NCBI RefSeq assembly: GCF_904849725.1
Contig: NC_058520.1
Span: 317,947,186-318,011,185, forward strand
DNA: 64,000 nucleotides
Source: Hordeum vulgare subsp. vulgare
Lineage: Eukaryota; Streptophyta; Magnoliopsida; Poales; Poaceae
Direction: 5' to 3'
Below the pieces are notes generated by a model. It was not told the origin of the DNA, made no database searches, and saw only the letters and a list, made by a program, of their open reading frames with translations. The position numbers and the translations under genes were made by a program. Each line of letters opens with the position of its first letter. Positions within the stretch are counted from its first letter, which is position 1. Below are positions 33,913 to 46,200 of this stretch, one piece after another.

Positions 33913-36602
33913 GATGCTCTCATTATGCTTCAATTCTTGTCTTTTGTGAGAGCATCATTGAATGCCTAGCTAAGCGCGGTAAACAAAAGCGCTTGTTGGG
34001 AGGCAACCCAATGAATCTACCCTTTTTCTTTATGTTTTGTGTCTTCCACACTTTCATAATTCTGCTATGATTGTGTTTTCTGTGTTTCTTTTTGCGTTTG
34101 TGCCAAGCAAAACCGTTATGATTAGTCTAGGGGATGATTGTTTGGTCATGCTGGAAAAGACAGAAACTTTCTGCTCATGAAAATAATTTTCATTTTTTTT
34201 CTGTAAGAGCTTTTGAGTTGATTCTTTCTTCTGCTGATTGCTACGCAAATTCTTCAGACTGTCTTAATGGTTCAGAAATTTTGAAGGATGAGAGGTATAC
34301 GAAATATACATATTTCTACAGACTGATCTGGTGTTAACAGATTCTGTTTTTGTTGTGTTGGTTGCATATTTTGATGAAACTATGGATAGTATCGGGGGGT
34401 ATTAGCCATGAAGATTATAAGTACAGTAACCCAACATCAGCACAAGTAGAATTTAAGTTTGCTACAGTACCTAAGGAAGTGGTGGTTTTCTTTCTTGTAC
34501 TAATGTTATCACGAGTTTCTGTTTAAGTTTCGTGTTGTGAAGTTTTCAAGTTTTTGGTGAAGTTCTTATGGACAAAAAGATAAAGAGTGGCAAGAGATCA
34601 AGCTTGGGGATGCCCAAGGCACCCCAAGAGATTCAAGGATGCCGTAAAAGCCTAAGCTTGGGGATGCCCCGGGAAGGCATCCCCTCTCTCGTCTTCAATC
34701 CATCGGTAACGTTACTTGGGGCTATATTTTTATTCACCACATGTTATGTGTTTTTGGTTGGAGCGTCTTGTATCGTAGGAGTCTTTTATTTTTGTTGTGT
34801 CACAATTATCCTTGCTGCACACCTAGAGAGAGAGACATGCACACACCATGATTTTGTCGAGCTTCACTTATATCTTTGGGTAGACAATTCAGCTCACATG
34901 TGCTTCACTTATATCTTTTGAGCTAGATACTTTTGCTCTATGTCCTTCACTTATATATTTTAGAGCACAGCGGTGCGTGTCTTGGTAGTTGATCTATGCT
35001 TTGAAAGTAGTCTCAAAAGGGGTAGTTATCCAAAGGGATACGAAAACTTCCACCTTCATGTGCATTGAATAGTTAGAGAAGTTTGATTCATCTCAATTAG
35101 TTTTGAGTTGTGGTTATGGTAATATTGAAGTCATGCTAGTAAGGTGTTGTGGATCTAGAAATACTTGTGTTGAAGTTAGTGATTCCCGTAGCATGCACAT
35201 ATGGTGAACCGCTATGTGATGAAATCTGAGCATGATTAGTATATTGATTGTCATCCTTTGCGTGGCGGTCGGGATCGCGCGATGGTTTATACCTACCAAC
35301 CCTTCCCCTAGGAGTATGCGTTGAATACTTTGTTTCGATTACTAATAAAACTTTTGCACCAAGTATATGAGTTCTTCATGACTAATGTTGAGTCCATGGT
35401 TTAGATGCACTTTCACCTTCCACCATCACTATCTTCTTAGTGCCGTGCAACTTTCGCCAGTGCACAAAACCCACCATTAGCCTCCCTCAAAACAGCCACC
35501 ATACCTACCTACTATGGCTTTTTCAAAGTCATTTCGAGATATATTGCCATGCAACTACCACCATGACATGTGCCACCACGTCTACATTGCCATTGCATGA
35601 TTGTAAGATAGCTAGCATGATGTTTCCATTCGATGTCTATGCCATGCTAGATCATTGCCACGGTACACTACCAAAGGCATTCCACATAGAGTCATAGTTG
35701 CTCTAAGTTTTGAGTTGAAAGTGTGATGATCATCATTAATGGAGCATTGTCCCATGTGAGGAAATAAAAGAGGCCAAAGAAGCCCACCAAAAAAAAGATG
35801 CCAAAGAGCCCACCAAAAAATGAGAGAAAAAGAGAGAAGGGACAATGCTACCACTTTTTCCACACTTGTGCATATTAAGCACCATGATCTTCATGATTGA
35901 GAGTCTCTCGTTTTGTCACCACCATATAGCTAGTGGGAAATTTTCACTATATAACTTGGCTTGTATATTCTAATGATAGGCTTCCTCAAAATTGCCTTAG
36001 GTCTTCGTGAGCAAGCAAGTTGGATGCACACCCACTAGTTTTCTTTAAGAGCTTTCACATACTCATAGCTCTAGTGCATCATTTGTATGGCAATCCCTAC
36101 TCATTCACATTGATATCTATTGATGAGAATCTCCACAGCTCATTGATATGCCTAGTTAATGTGACTATCTTCTCCTTTCTTGTCTTGCAACCTCCACCAC
36201 ATTCCACACCATCTATAGTGCTATAACCATGGCTCACGCTCATGTATTGCGTGAGAGTTGAAAAGGTTTGAGAAAGTAAAGGTGTGAAACAATTACTTGG
36301 CCAATACCGGGGTTGTGCATGATTTAAATTCATTGTGCAATGATGATAGAGCATAGCCAGACTATATGCTTTTGTAGGGATAACTTTCTTTTGGCCTTGT
36401 TATTTTGAAAGTTCATGATTACTTTGCTAGTTTGCTTGAATTATTATTGTTTCCACGTCAATAGAAAACTATTGTTTTGAATCTAATGGATCTGAACATT
36501 CACGTCACATAAGAGGAATTACAAAGGATACCTACGCTAGGTAGCATGAAAGCATCAAAAATTCATTCTTATCACTTCCCTACTCGAGGACGCGCAGGAC
36601 TT
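33913..36602 (+). other. Element D internal non-coding region
   Basis: About 2.7 kb with no recognisable gene. PPT-like AAGCTTGGGGATGC occurs at 34600-34613 and 34654-34667, and also at 33442-33455 inside the ORF. Open frames on the opposite strand are low complexity. Confidence 0.55.
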
Positions 36603-36617
36603 AAGCTTGGGGATGCT
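36603..36617 (+). promoter_or_regulatory. Polypurine tract of element D
   Basis: AAGCTTGGGGATGCT abuts the 3' LTR start. Confidence 0.8.
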
Positions 36618-38276
36618 TGATACGTCTCAAACGCATCTATAATTTTTGATGGTTTCACGCTGTTATCTTGTCTTCTTCGGTTGTTTTATGTACCTTTTAT
36701 ATCTTTTTTGGGACTAACTTATTAATTTAGTGCCAAGTGCGAGTTCCTGTTTTTTCCGTGTTTTTGACTCTTTTCAGATCTGATTTTGGAACATAGTCCA
36801 AACGGAAGAAAAACCCCGAAATGATTTTTTCCCGAACGGAAGAAGACCAGGGGGCTTTTGGGCCAAGCCAGGTGGGCTCGAGGGAGCCCACAAGCCCCCA
36901 CTCCGCCACCAGGGGGAGGCGGCGGTGGGCAGGCTTGTGGCCTCCCTGGCGGCCCCCTGACCTAGGTTTTTGGCCTATATATTCCCAAATATTTAGCAAA
37001 AAATCAGGGGAGCCTCGAAAATACGTTTCCGCCGCCGGAAGCTTCCGTTTCCGCGAGATCTCATTTGGAGACCCTTACCGGCACCCTGTTGGAGGGGACT
37101 TTGGAGTTGGAGGGCTTCTTCATCATCATCAGCGCCCCTCCAATGACTCGTGAGTAGTTCACTTCAGAGCTACGGGTCCGTAGTTAGTAGCTAGATGGCT
37201 TCTTCTCTCGCTTGGATCTTCAATACAAAGTTCTCCATGATCTTCATGGAGATCTATCCGATGTAATCTTCTTTGGCGGTGTGTTTGTTGAGATCCGATG
37301 AATTGTGGATTTGTGATGAGATTATCTATGATATATATTTGAGTCTTTGCTGATTTCTTATATGCATGATTTGATATTCTTGTAAGTCTCTTCGAGTCTT
37401 GGTTTTTTTTGGCCAACTAGATCTTTGATTCTTGAAATGGGAGAAGTGCTTGGTTTTGGGTTCTGCCATGTGGTGACCTTTCCCAGTGACAGTAGGGGAA
37501 GCAAGGCACACATCAAGTAGTTGCCATCAAGGGTAAAAAGATGGGGTTTTTATCATTGGTTTGAGATTATACCTCTACATCATGTCTTCTTGCTTAAGGC
37601 GTTACTCTGTTCTTATGGACTTAATACACTAGATGCATGCTGGATAGCGGTTGACGTGTGGAGTAATAGTAGTAGATGCAGACCGTATTGGTCTTGTTTT
37701 GGATGTGATGCCTATAGAAATAATCATTGCATAGATATCGTCACGATTTCGCGCGGTTCTATCAATTGCTCGACAGTAATTTGTTCACCCTCCGTCTACT
37801 TGCTTTCATGAGAGAAGCCACTAGTAAACACTACGGCCCCCGGGTCTATTCACATCCATCGTTTACACCTCCGCTTTTACTTTGCTTTGTTACTTTGTTG
37901 CTTTCAGTTCTCACTTGGCAAACAATCTATAAGGGATTGACAACCCCTTCATAGCATTGGGAGCAAGTTTTTGTGTTTGTGCAAGATCTTGAGATACTCC
38001 TCCATCGGATTGATACCTTCGTTCTCAAACTGAGGGAAATACTTACCACCGTTGTGCTACATCACCCTTTCCGCTTCGAACGAACACCAATGCAAGGCTC
38101 CAAGGCCACGGGGGAAATCCTTTGCATTCTTTCCTAGGAAGTCCCTTAAGGCGTAGCCGCAGTTGAAGGATTCCTGGTGCCGTCGACACGACAATTTCCG
38201 GCGCCGTTGCCGGAGATCTTTTTGAGGTAGCAGAAGTATATCTGGCGCCGTTGCAAGGGAAGCACAGCTGACATCA
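36618..38276 (+). repeat. 3' LTR of element D
   Basis: 1659 bp, includes both in-LTR PBS-like copies, showing the extended LTR was copied through reverse transcription. Hairpin arms at 36888-36896 and 36932-36940. Confidence 0.9.
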
Positions 38277-39672
38277 ATGAGGCACCAATGTACCTGCGCA
38301 AAAACAAACAAACTTGCACCGAATGCTATAAAGGGGTTGTCAATCCCTTCACGATTATTCGCAAGGTGAGAACTGAAGGTGGAAAGTGCAACAAAGTAAA
38401 ATTGTAGATATGAAAAGATGATGTGAAGTAGACCCGGGTCCATAGTGTTCACTAGAGGCTTCTCTCATGATAGCAATTATTACGGTGGGTGAACGAATTA
38501 TTCTCGAGCAATTGATAGAATCGTGCAAAGTCATCATGATATCTAAGGCAATGATCATACATATAGGCATCACGTCCGAGACAAGTAGCCCGATACTGTC
38601 TGCATCTCCTACTATTACTCCACACATCAACCGCTATCCAGCATGCATCTACTGTATTGAGTTCATAGCAAACAGAGTAACACTTTAAGCAAGATGACAT
38701 GATGTAGACGGATAAATTCATGCAATATGATATAAACCCCATCTTTTTACCCTTGATGGCAACAACACGATGCGTGACTCGCTACCCCTTCTGTCACTAG
38801 GTGAGGACACCGCACGGTATGAACCAAAACCAAGCACTTCTCCCATTGCAAGAATTATAGATCAAGTTGGCCAAACTAAACCCACAACTCGAAGAGAATT
38901 ACAAGGATACGAAATAATGCATATAAGAGATGAGAGGAGACTCAAATAATATTCATAGATAATCTCATCATAAATCCACAATTCATCGTATCTCGACAAA
39001 CACACCGCAAAAGAAAGTTACATCGGATATATCTCCATGAAGATCATGGAGAACTTTGTATTGAAGATCCAAGAGAGAGAAGAAGCCATCTAGCTACTAG
39101 CTATGGACCCGAAGGTCTGTGGTGAACTACTCACGCATCATCGGAGAGGAAATGGTGTTGATGAGGAAGCCCTCCGTGTCCGAATCCCCCCTCTGGCAGG
39201 GCACCAGAAAGGTCCCCAGATGGGATCTTGCAGAGACAGAAGCTTGCGGCGGCGGAAAAGTATTTTCGTGGCTCTCTCCGGTGGTTTTGGATTTTAGAGA
39301 ATTTATAGGCGAAAGAGGTAGGGCACAGGAGCCACGGGGGGCCCACAAGCCTGCTAGGCCCGCCCCCTAGGCCGGGGCTAGGGGGCTTGTGACCTCCCCC
39401 GAGGTCCCCTGCCTTGGTTCTCAAGTCTCATGCGTATCTTCTGTTATGGAAAAAAACCATTCCGCAGGTTTTATTCCGCTTGGACCCTGTTTAATATTCT
39501 CCTCTGAAAAAGGTCAAAAACACGGAAAAATAGAAACTAGCACTTGGCACTTAGTTAATAGGTTAGTCCCAGAAAATATATAAAATAGCATATTCATGCT
39601 TGCAAAACATCCAAAGTTGACAAGATAATAGCATGGAACCATAAAAAATTATAGATCGTTGGAGACCTATCA
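38277..39672 (-). repeat. 5' LTR of element C, outer fragment
   Basis: Resumes after the second ATGAG (38277-38281) with GCACCAATG and runs to the C end; ACCTG follows at 39673-39677. Hairpin arms CCACAAGCC (39343-39351) and GGCTTGTG (39384-39391). Confidence 0.85.
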
Positions 39673-40424
39673 ACCTGTGGGAGACGTTCGCCAACCTGCA
39701 CGAGTACAAGATCCGGCTCAACCCGGAGAAGTGCGTCTTTGGGGTTCGAGGCGGCAAGCTCTTCGGGTTCTTCGTGTCCGCTCGTGGCATCGAGGCGAAC
39801 CCCAAGATGATCGGCACCATCAAACGGATGGTGAAGTCGGATCGGATCCTAGACGCCCAGAAGTTCGCCGACTGCCTGGCGTCCCTTAGCTAGTTCGTCA
39901 GCCGGCTTGGCGAGAAGGCCCTTCCACTCTACCAGCTCATGAAGAAGACGACAAAGTTCGAGTGGAACGACCAAGCAGACGAAGCCTTACGCGACCTCAA
40001 GCGGGTCATCTCGAGCGTGTCAATCTTGACAGCGCCGGCTGAAAGGGAACCCATACTCATATACATTGCAGCGACCACTCGCGTGGTTTGTGTAGTGCTG
40101 GTAGTTGAACGCAAGGAGGAGGGCAAGGTACTGCAACGCCCTATCTACTACCTCAGCGAGGTCTTGTCCGCCTCCAAGAAAAACTATCCCCACTACCAAA
40201 AAATGTGTTATGGTGTTTACCTTGCTGCAAAGAAGTTGAAGCAATACTTCCAAGAGCATGCTATCACTATGGTGAGCACCGCTCCACTTTCAGAAATCAT
40301 GGGCAACCGTGACGCGACGGGCAGGATCCCTAAGTGGTCCATCGCCAAGGCGGATCACGACATCCTCTATGAGCCTCGCACCGCCATCAAGTCTCAGGTG
40401 GTGGCCGACTTCCTGGTCGACTGA
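39673..40424 (+). pseudogene. Element B RT C-terminal part and RNase H
   Basis: RT resumes with HEYKIRLNPEKCVFGV and LFGFFVSARGIEANP, the thumb region. A TAG at about 39893 interrupts. RNase H at 39939-40424 has FEWNDQADEAL, YYLSEVLSASKKNYPHYQK and a DFLVD end; the usual first catalytic Asp region reads LIYIAATTRVV, so an acidic residue seems lost. Stops follow at 40422 and 40434. Confidence 0.8.
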
Positions 40425-41331
40425 GCTGAAACCTAGTTTGAGCCGCCACCTCCGGACTCCACTCATTGGCGGATGCACTTCGATGGCTCGAAGATGTGAA
40501 GTGGTCTGGGAGTTGGCATCGTCTTGACGTCTCCGAAAGGAGACCAACTCAAGTATGCTCTACAGATTCACTTCGCTGCCTCCAACAACGTCGCCGAATA
40601 TGAAGCACTCGCTCACAGCCTCCGGCTCGCCAAGGAGATTGGCATCCCTGGTCATATGCTTCGGCGACTCAGACCTTGTGGTGCAGCAAGTTTCTGGCAA
40701 ATGGGACACTAGGGACGCCAACATGGCAAGCTACCGCTTCCTCATCGAGCAGCTCAGCGGCCCTTTTGAGGGTTGCGAGTTCCACCATGTTCCCAGGTCG
40801 GACAACGAGGCGGCCGATACATTGGCTAAGATTGGCTCCATGAGACAGGCTATCCTAGCAGGCGTCTCCCTTGAGCAGCTGCATAAGCCGTCTATCAGGC
40901 CATCTCCAGAGTCGGCTTCAATTTTCGTGCCGGCTGATTCCTCGGTGCAAGCGCCGTCGGCTACACCAACTACGCCGGCTACAGCTCCTATGCCGGCTGC
41001 GCTGGCCCCGCCGACTCCAATTGTAGCACCGGCTACAGCTACTTCGGCGGCTACGACTACTTTGCCGGCTACAACAACAAATCCAGCTCCACCAAGCCTC
41101 GAATCCTGTCGTCTCGACACCCAGTGGGTGGACGACATGGAGGTAGATAGCGAGCTGGCTGCCACAACGGCATCAGAGACACAATGTCTCGAGCCCGCGA
41201 CTGCTTCATCAAGCACGGGGGTTGCAGAAGCCCCCGACAATCAGGTCGAGACGGAGCCAACCCTTGTGTCGACTCCGTCATGGGCACAACCCATCCTGGC
41301 CTTCCTCCTTCACGGTGAACTTCCTCCATAG
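40425..41331 (+). pseudogene. Element B second (archaeal-type) RNase H and linker
   Basis: Catalytic-type acids are visible in HFDGSKM, NNVAEYEAL, GDSDLVVQQ and RSDNEAADTLA, the second RNase H of Tat elements. A TGA after GSKM and a frameshift near 40650 break it. After about 40860 a low-complexity Ala/Pro/Thr linker runs to a stop at 41329, followed by integrase. Confidence 0.8.
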
Positions 41332-42546
41332 GAGGCGGAGCCAAGGCAGATCCAGTGCAGATCTGCAGCTTACGCCATCATCAATCGCGAGCTAGTTCAG
41401 CGCAGCGTGACTAGCGTGTTCCAGCGCTGAATCGAATCAGAAAAGGGATAGGAGATCCTCATAGGTATTCACCAGGGGGAGTGCGGCCATCATGCCGCCT
41501 CTAGAACCCTGGTGGCCAAGGCATTCCGCCACGGATTCTACTGGCCCACGGCCCTCGAGGAGGCTGTGGACATGGTCAACAAATGCAAGGGCTGCCAATG
41601 CTTTGGCGCACAGAGGCACATGCCGCCTTCGGCCCTCAAAACCATGCCCTTGTCATGGCCTTTCGCCTTGTGGGGGCTAGACATGGTGGGGCCTTTCAAG
41701 ACGGCTCGCGGTGGCCTGACTCACCTCTTGGTGGCCATCGACAAATTTACCAAGTGGATCGAGGCTAAGCCCATCAAGAAGCTTGATGGCCCCACGGCCG
41801 TCAAGTTCATTACGGACATATCTGTCCGATACGGCGTCCCCCACAACATCATCACCAACAATGGCACTAACTTTGCCAAGGGCGCTTTGGCGCTCTACTT
41901 CTCCAAGGTAGGCATCCGGCTCGACTTGGCGTCACTGGCACATCCCTAGTCCAATGGCCAGGTGGAGAGGGCCAATGGCCTAATCCTGGTCTGCATCAAG
42001 CCAAGACTGGTGGCACCACTTGTCAGGTCAGCCGGCTGCTGGATCAAAGAGTTGCCAGCAGTACTGTGGAGCCTCCGCACCACGCCCAACCGGTCAACTG
42101 GCTTCACCCCGTTCTTTCTGGTATACGGATCCGAGGCCATCATCCCCACGATTATCGAGTTCGACTCACCTCGGGTCACCCTATACACAGAAACGGAGGC
42201 GAAGGAGGCAAGAGAAGATGGATTTGATCTCTTCGAGGAGGCAAGGGACCTAGCCTTGAGACGGATGGCAATCTATCAACAGAAGCTGAGGTACTACCAT
42301 AGCAAGAAGATCAAGCCCCTCTCTTTCAGAGAGGGAGACTTGGTGCTCAGAAGAATCTAGCGCACAGCCGGCCAACACAAGCTCTCATCCCCATGGGAGG
42401 GAACCTTCATCATCAGTAGGGCATTGCACAACAACGCATACTACTTGATCGATGCCCAGAAGCCAAGGAAGCGCAAGAGGGATGACTCTGGAAAGGAGAC
42501 GGAACGTCCATGGAACGCGGCGTTGCTTCGCCCGTTCTATTGCTAG
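41332..42546 (+). pseudogene. Element B integrase
   Basis: Zinc-binding residues (H..GECGHH, then CKGCQC) precede the core with D in GLDMVGPF. The second motif reads ITNNGTNF, so the catalytic Asp is replaced by Asn. E is present in SNGQVERANG, after an in-frame TAG at about 41948. The C-terminal part continues to 42360, a stop, and on to 42546. Both the Asp loss and the stops make it inactive. Confidence 0.85.
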
Positions 42547-43266
42547 AAGGCAAGTATCAAACATGGAAAGGACATGCACATATGTATCTTTCTCTCTCTT
42601 CAGGGATTTCTAATGAATGCAATGAAAAGAGCATGCATATATGCCTCTTTTTAGATTCATATCTAGAGTTTTCACTCACTCTGTGAGTCCCGAGCCGGCT
42701 CTAATAAGCTCGGGGGCTCGCTAGCCGCCTGGACGACTTGCTTATGTTGTAGAAAAACACATAGTGTACGCCGGACCAATACTTGGTCACCTCGTAATAG
42801 CTACAGACCGGCTCCCGGCGGTCCGGCTAGCGAGGCGACGCCAAGTAAGGCCGAATACATGAAAAGTTTGACTACAAAAAGGTTGCCGGCTCGGGTTGGT
42901 TTGACCTTTTTACGATCCCATTCTAGCCGGCCTCTGGTAGTTTATGTCTAAATCTTTAAGTCTTGATGGCTTCGAAAATCTAAGTCCTATATTCCCAAAG
43001 TCAGAAACCTTGACCCAGTCACATATCAGCTCCCGGCTGTCGGCTGGCGTGGTGGAAGCTAGGGGAGTAGAAGGGTTGGAGAAAAAGAAATCAAGGAGGA
43101 ATCAAAACATGAAGATATAAAACAACACGCGTGGCATTATGAATATAATGCAGAATCCATACATTCAAAAGCATTGGCCCACGACCGAAGTTCATTACAT
43201 CCCCCAGTGGGTGGAACTGTTGGACAAACAAAATATTGCAGACAACGAAGAGAAAAACAGGACCGG
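42547..43266 (+). other. Element B region between integrase and the antisense gene
   Basis: About 720 bp without a coding call. It contains several GCCGGCT-type repeats like those in the LTR. Convergent transcripts from + (gag-pol) and - (antisense gene) would both end here. Confidence 0.55.
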
Positions 43267-43267
43267 C

Positions 43268-46200
43268 TAAGGGGCGGCAGCCTCGTCTGTTGCCCGGGCT
43301 GCTGCTCCTGAAGTGGTGGCTCCACCATCGCTGTCTTCTCCCAAGGCGGTGGCGTCATCTCCTCCGCGTGGGCTTTCGGCTCCGTCTGCGACAGAGTCGA
43401 CATATGCCTCGTCGGTGGAGGCGGCATTTTTTGCTTCATGGGCTGCCTCGTCGGAGCTGCCATCGGCATCATAGGGCTGAAGGCTGTGCAGATCCTCAGG
43501 GATCACATTGCCGTCTTCACCCTGCTCCAAGTTGAGCTCATCCCAGGCGACGTACAAGGCGATGTCGCTGGCCCTCACGCACAGCTCCTCCTCCATGGCC
43601 TGCAGCTCCCCTTCCGAGCCGTTGTGCTGAGCGACGAGCTTGCCCAAGTCCAGGTTTCGGTACCAGGACTTGGCCAAGCGCTAGGCCATGTAGGCTCTAG
43701 CACGAGCAGCCGAAGCATGCCACGCGTGAAGGCGGTCATCGCCAGCCGTGAGCCAGCGGGAGAGCCGGCTCATCGACGCCGGCTCCACGCCATCAGGCCA
43801 CAAAGCCTTCACCATCGATGAGCCTGCAACCTGGAGCCAAGCCATGGACTCGCCCAAGGCATGCATGCGGGCTCTGAGGCCCACCCCGATCTCCTCCACG
43901 CTCCAGCCGGAGTCATCGTCTACCTCCTGCTCGGCCACGCGACGCTCCTTGCGGCTCACCTCGACGGCCTTTCGGCTGCGTCCCGTGTCTCAGGGAAGAG
44001 ACCTGAGATAGGGGAAGGGGCGCAAAGAAGAGTAAGAAGAGGAGGCGGCAAAGAAGAAAATGCAAGACAAAACAAAGAGGACTCACGGTCGAAGTGGCCG
44101 TTAGTCTCGTGAGCACTCTCCACGGCCTCAAGCTCCCGCGTCTTGCTCGCTTGGCTGATGCGTGTGACTTCTTCCTAGAGGGTCACAGCCGTGTCCAGCG
44201 CCTTGGCCACGTGCGCCTGCTTTTGGATCACGGCTTTCTCCTTCTCCTTCAAGGCAGCGTCCTTGAGCTTCATCTCCTCGAGATGAACCGACTCAAGACG
44301 CTCCACGCCGGCAACATGGGAGGCGTCCTTCTCCTGCAGGGAACCACGCATCTGCTCCTGCTCAGCCTGGCGGGCCGCCTCAAGCTCCTTCTTCTCCGCC
44401 AGGAGAAGAGCCAGATGCTGCTGGAGCCGGCCGTCTGCCTCGCCCAGCCGGGCCTGAAGTTCGGCGACCTGGCCATCAGCCGCCTGGTTCTGAGCCCGCA
44501 ACATGTTGTAGGCTTGCACGTGGGCATCATAAAGATCCTACAAGCAATGAAGAAGCAAAAGTAAGATTCGGCCTGGTTAATTCATAACCAGCCCGATTCT
44601 CGGGGGCTACACCCAGTGGGTGCGCTGGCGCGCCCCCACTAAAAAAGCAAAGCAAGAGATGAGCTCGAGGAGATTCGGCCTGGCCAATGCTTGGCTGGCC
44701 CGATTCTCGGGGGCTACATCCAGTGGGTGCGCTAGCGTGCCCCCACTAATTCAAGAAGAAGAAGAAAAAATTGAAGACAAAGACGAGGCCCTTACCCTGG
44801 TGCGCTCCTCCAAGCGCTCTAGATCGCTGCTCACCACGCGGGCCGCCTGCTCCACCTTGTGTCGGCTGTTAGCAAACAGCGACACCAGCTCCATGACACC
44901 TTGGAGTATGGTGCCTATGGGCAGCTTCTGGCTCGTGAAGCCTTCATGGGACGGCTCCCGGCTCTGGGGCCGGCCCTTGGAGCAGCCGGGCCATGGTTGG
45001 AGACGACGATGGTTTCATCTCCAGGTGTCGGTATGGTGGCCGGCTCCGCCGACGTCCCAGCCGATGCTGTCTCCACAGCAGGAGGTGGATTGGCCGTGTC
45101 TGGTGCATCCATCTTAACCTCTGGTGCGTCCAGGGCCACATCTGGCGTGTCCAGGTTCAGTTCTGGCGCGTTGGCCACCGCCTCGGTCTCCGGTGACTCA
45201 GGGATCTCCTCGAGATCCACCAGCGCAGAGGCGTCCGGCTCGGATGGCTGGGCCGCCTCTCTAGCTAGCTCCTCCACGCGAGCACGCGTGGAGGGGTCAT
45301 GTCTAGCCTTCGTACGCCTCTCCGCAGGACTGGCCCTCGGCCATATTCTTCGCGGCCGCATCCCAGCGGCGGGCGGATTGTTCCTCGAGTTCCTTCTGGG
45401 AAGCGTCAGCCGCTGCCCAGCTAGCTCGCTCAGCGGCGGAGGCGGTGTCTTCCTCTACATCCTCCGCCTCCCTGCCTAGTGACGCTTTGAGGAACAAATC
45501 TTCACACAAGACAAAGTAAAAAGAGTGAAAGGGAACCCTTACCCTGCGACGATGGGCAATTGCCTCCTACCGCCACCAGCACGGCGCTTCTTAGCACCAC
45601 CTACTCGTGCTCCGGCTGGAGGACCCGTCTCGGCTCGCTTGGGAGCCGGCCTGGAAGCTGTGGCACCCTTGCCCTTCCTCTGGGCCGCCTCGCCAAGACC
45701 GACCTCCTTGGTCTTATGGCGTTGTCCGTGCGTCAGAGGCGGGATGGTGACCTCCTCCACCCCGTTGGAGTCTTCCTTGAAGGCTGCATCAGATAGGGAG
45801 GATGGAGTCTCATCATCATCCATCCAATCAACAATGGAGGGCTTCAGATGCTCACCAGACGGCTCTGTCCCCTCCGACTCCAGCGCATCCTCCGAATCTT
45901 CGGAGGCGGCAGAGCGGGACTCAATCATGCCCTCGTCCTCGATCTCCAAGGCATCATACGTCAGCACATCGGGGGCAGGCGGGTTGAGTGCGTGCAGCTT
46001 CTCGAACATCTGCGTGATGGAGTCGGCGGCCGGCTCAAAAAGATGACCGACCACAAGAAAAACAACAAGAACAGACGCAATGAGAGTGCTTACCATCGGA
46101 GGCGGTTGGGACCTGCTGTAAGGGGCCATCCCCCACACCTAGTTCCCGCTGTCATCCATATGGGCGGTGGAAATCTGGTTCACCCCCCCCCCCCACGCCA

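Larger units (their letters stand above)
31285..38276 (+). mobile_element. Element D: non-autonomous Athila-like element, relative of C
   Basis: LTRs 31285-32946 and 36618-38276 start TGATACGTCTC and end GACATCA or AACATCA, flanked by ATGAG. The interior is 3.67 kb with one open frame (33202-33912) and no pol. It shares LTR body, ORF and 3' sequences with C, but its LTR is about 145 bp longer at the U5 end. The insertion lies in the 5' LTR of its own relative. Confidence 0.9.
15862..39672 (-). mobile_element. Element C: non-autonomous Athila-like LTR element, minus orientation, hosting E and D
   Basis: On the minus strand the LTRs start TGATA(C/G)GTCTCC and end GGTAGCA. The 3' LTR is 15862-17379. 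The 5' LTR is split by D into 31160-31284 and 38282-39672. The target duplication is ACCTG. The internal region (17380-18747 plus 28653-31159) is about 3.9 kb with one degraded ORF and no pol, so it must have moved using enzymes from another element. The tRNA-Asp-type PBS and LTR style fit Athila-lineage families such as Sabrina/WHAM; the family name is uncertain. Confidence 0.8.

Noticed and set aside
35612..35863. Frame on minus strand in D (and 18069-18320 in C) as a membrane protein
   Set aside because: Antisense to the element in both, Phe/Leu/Trp-rich from low-complexity T- and G-rich DNA, with differing reading in the two copies.
45500..45542. 43-nt intron in the antisense gene as certain
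   Set aside because: Borders fit GT-AG but it is shorter than usual plant introns; kept only as a candidate.
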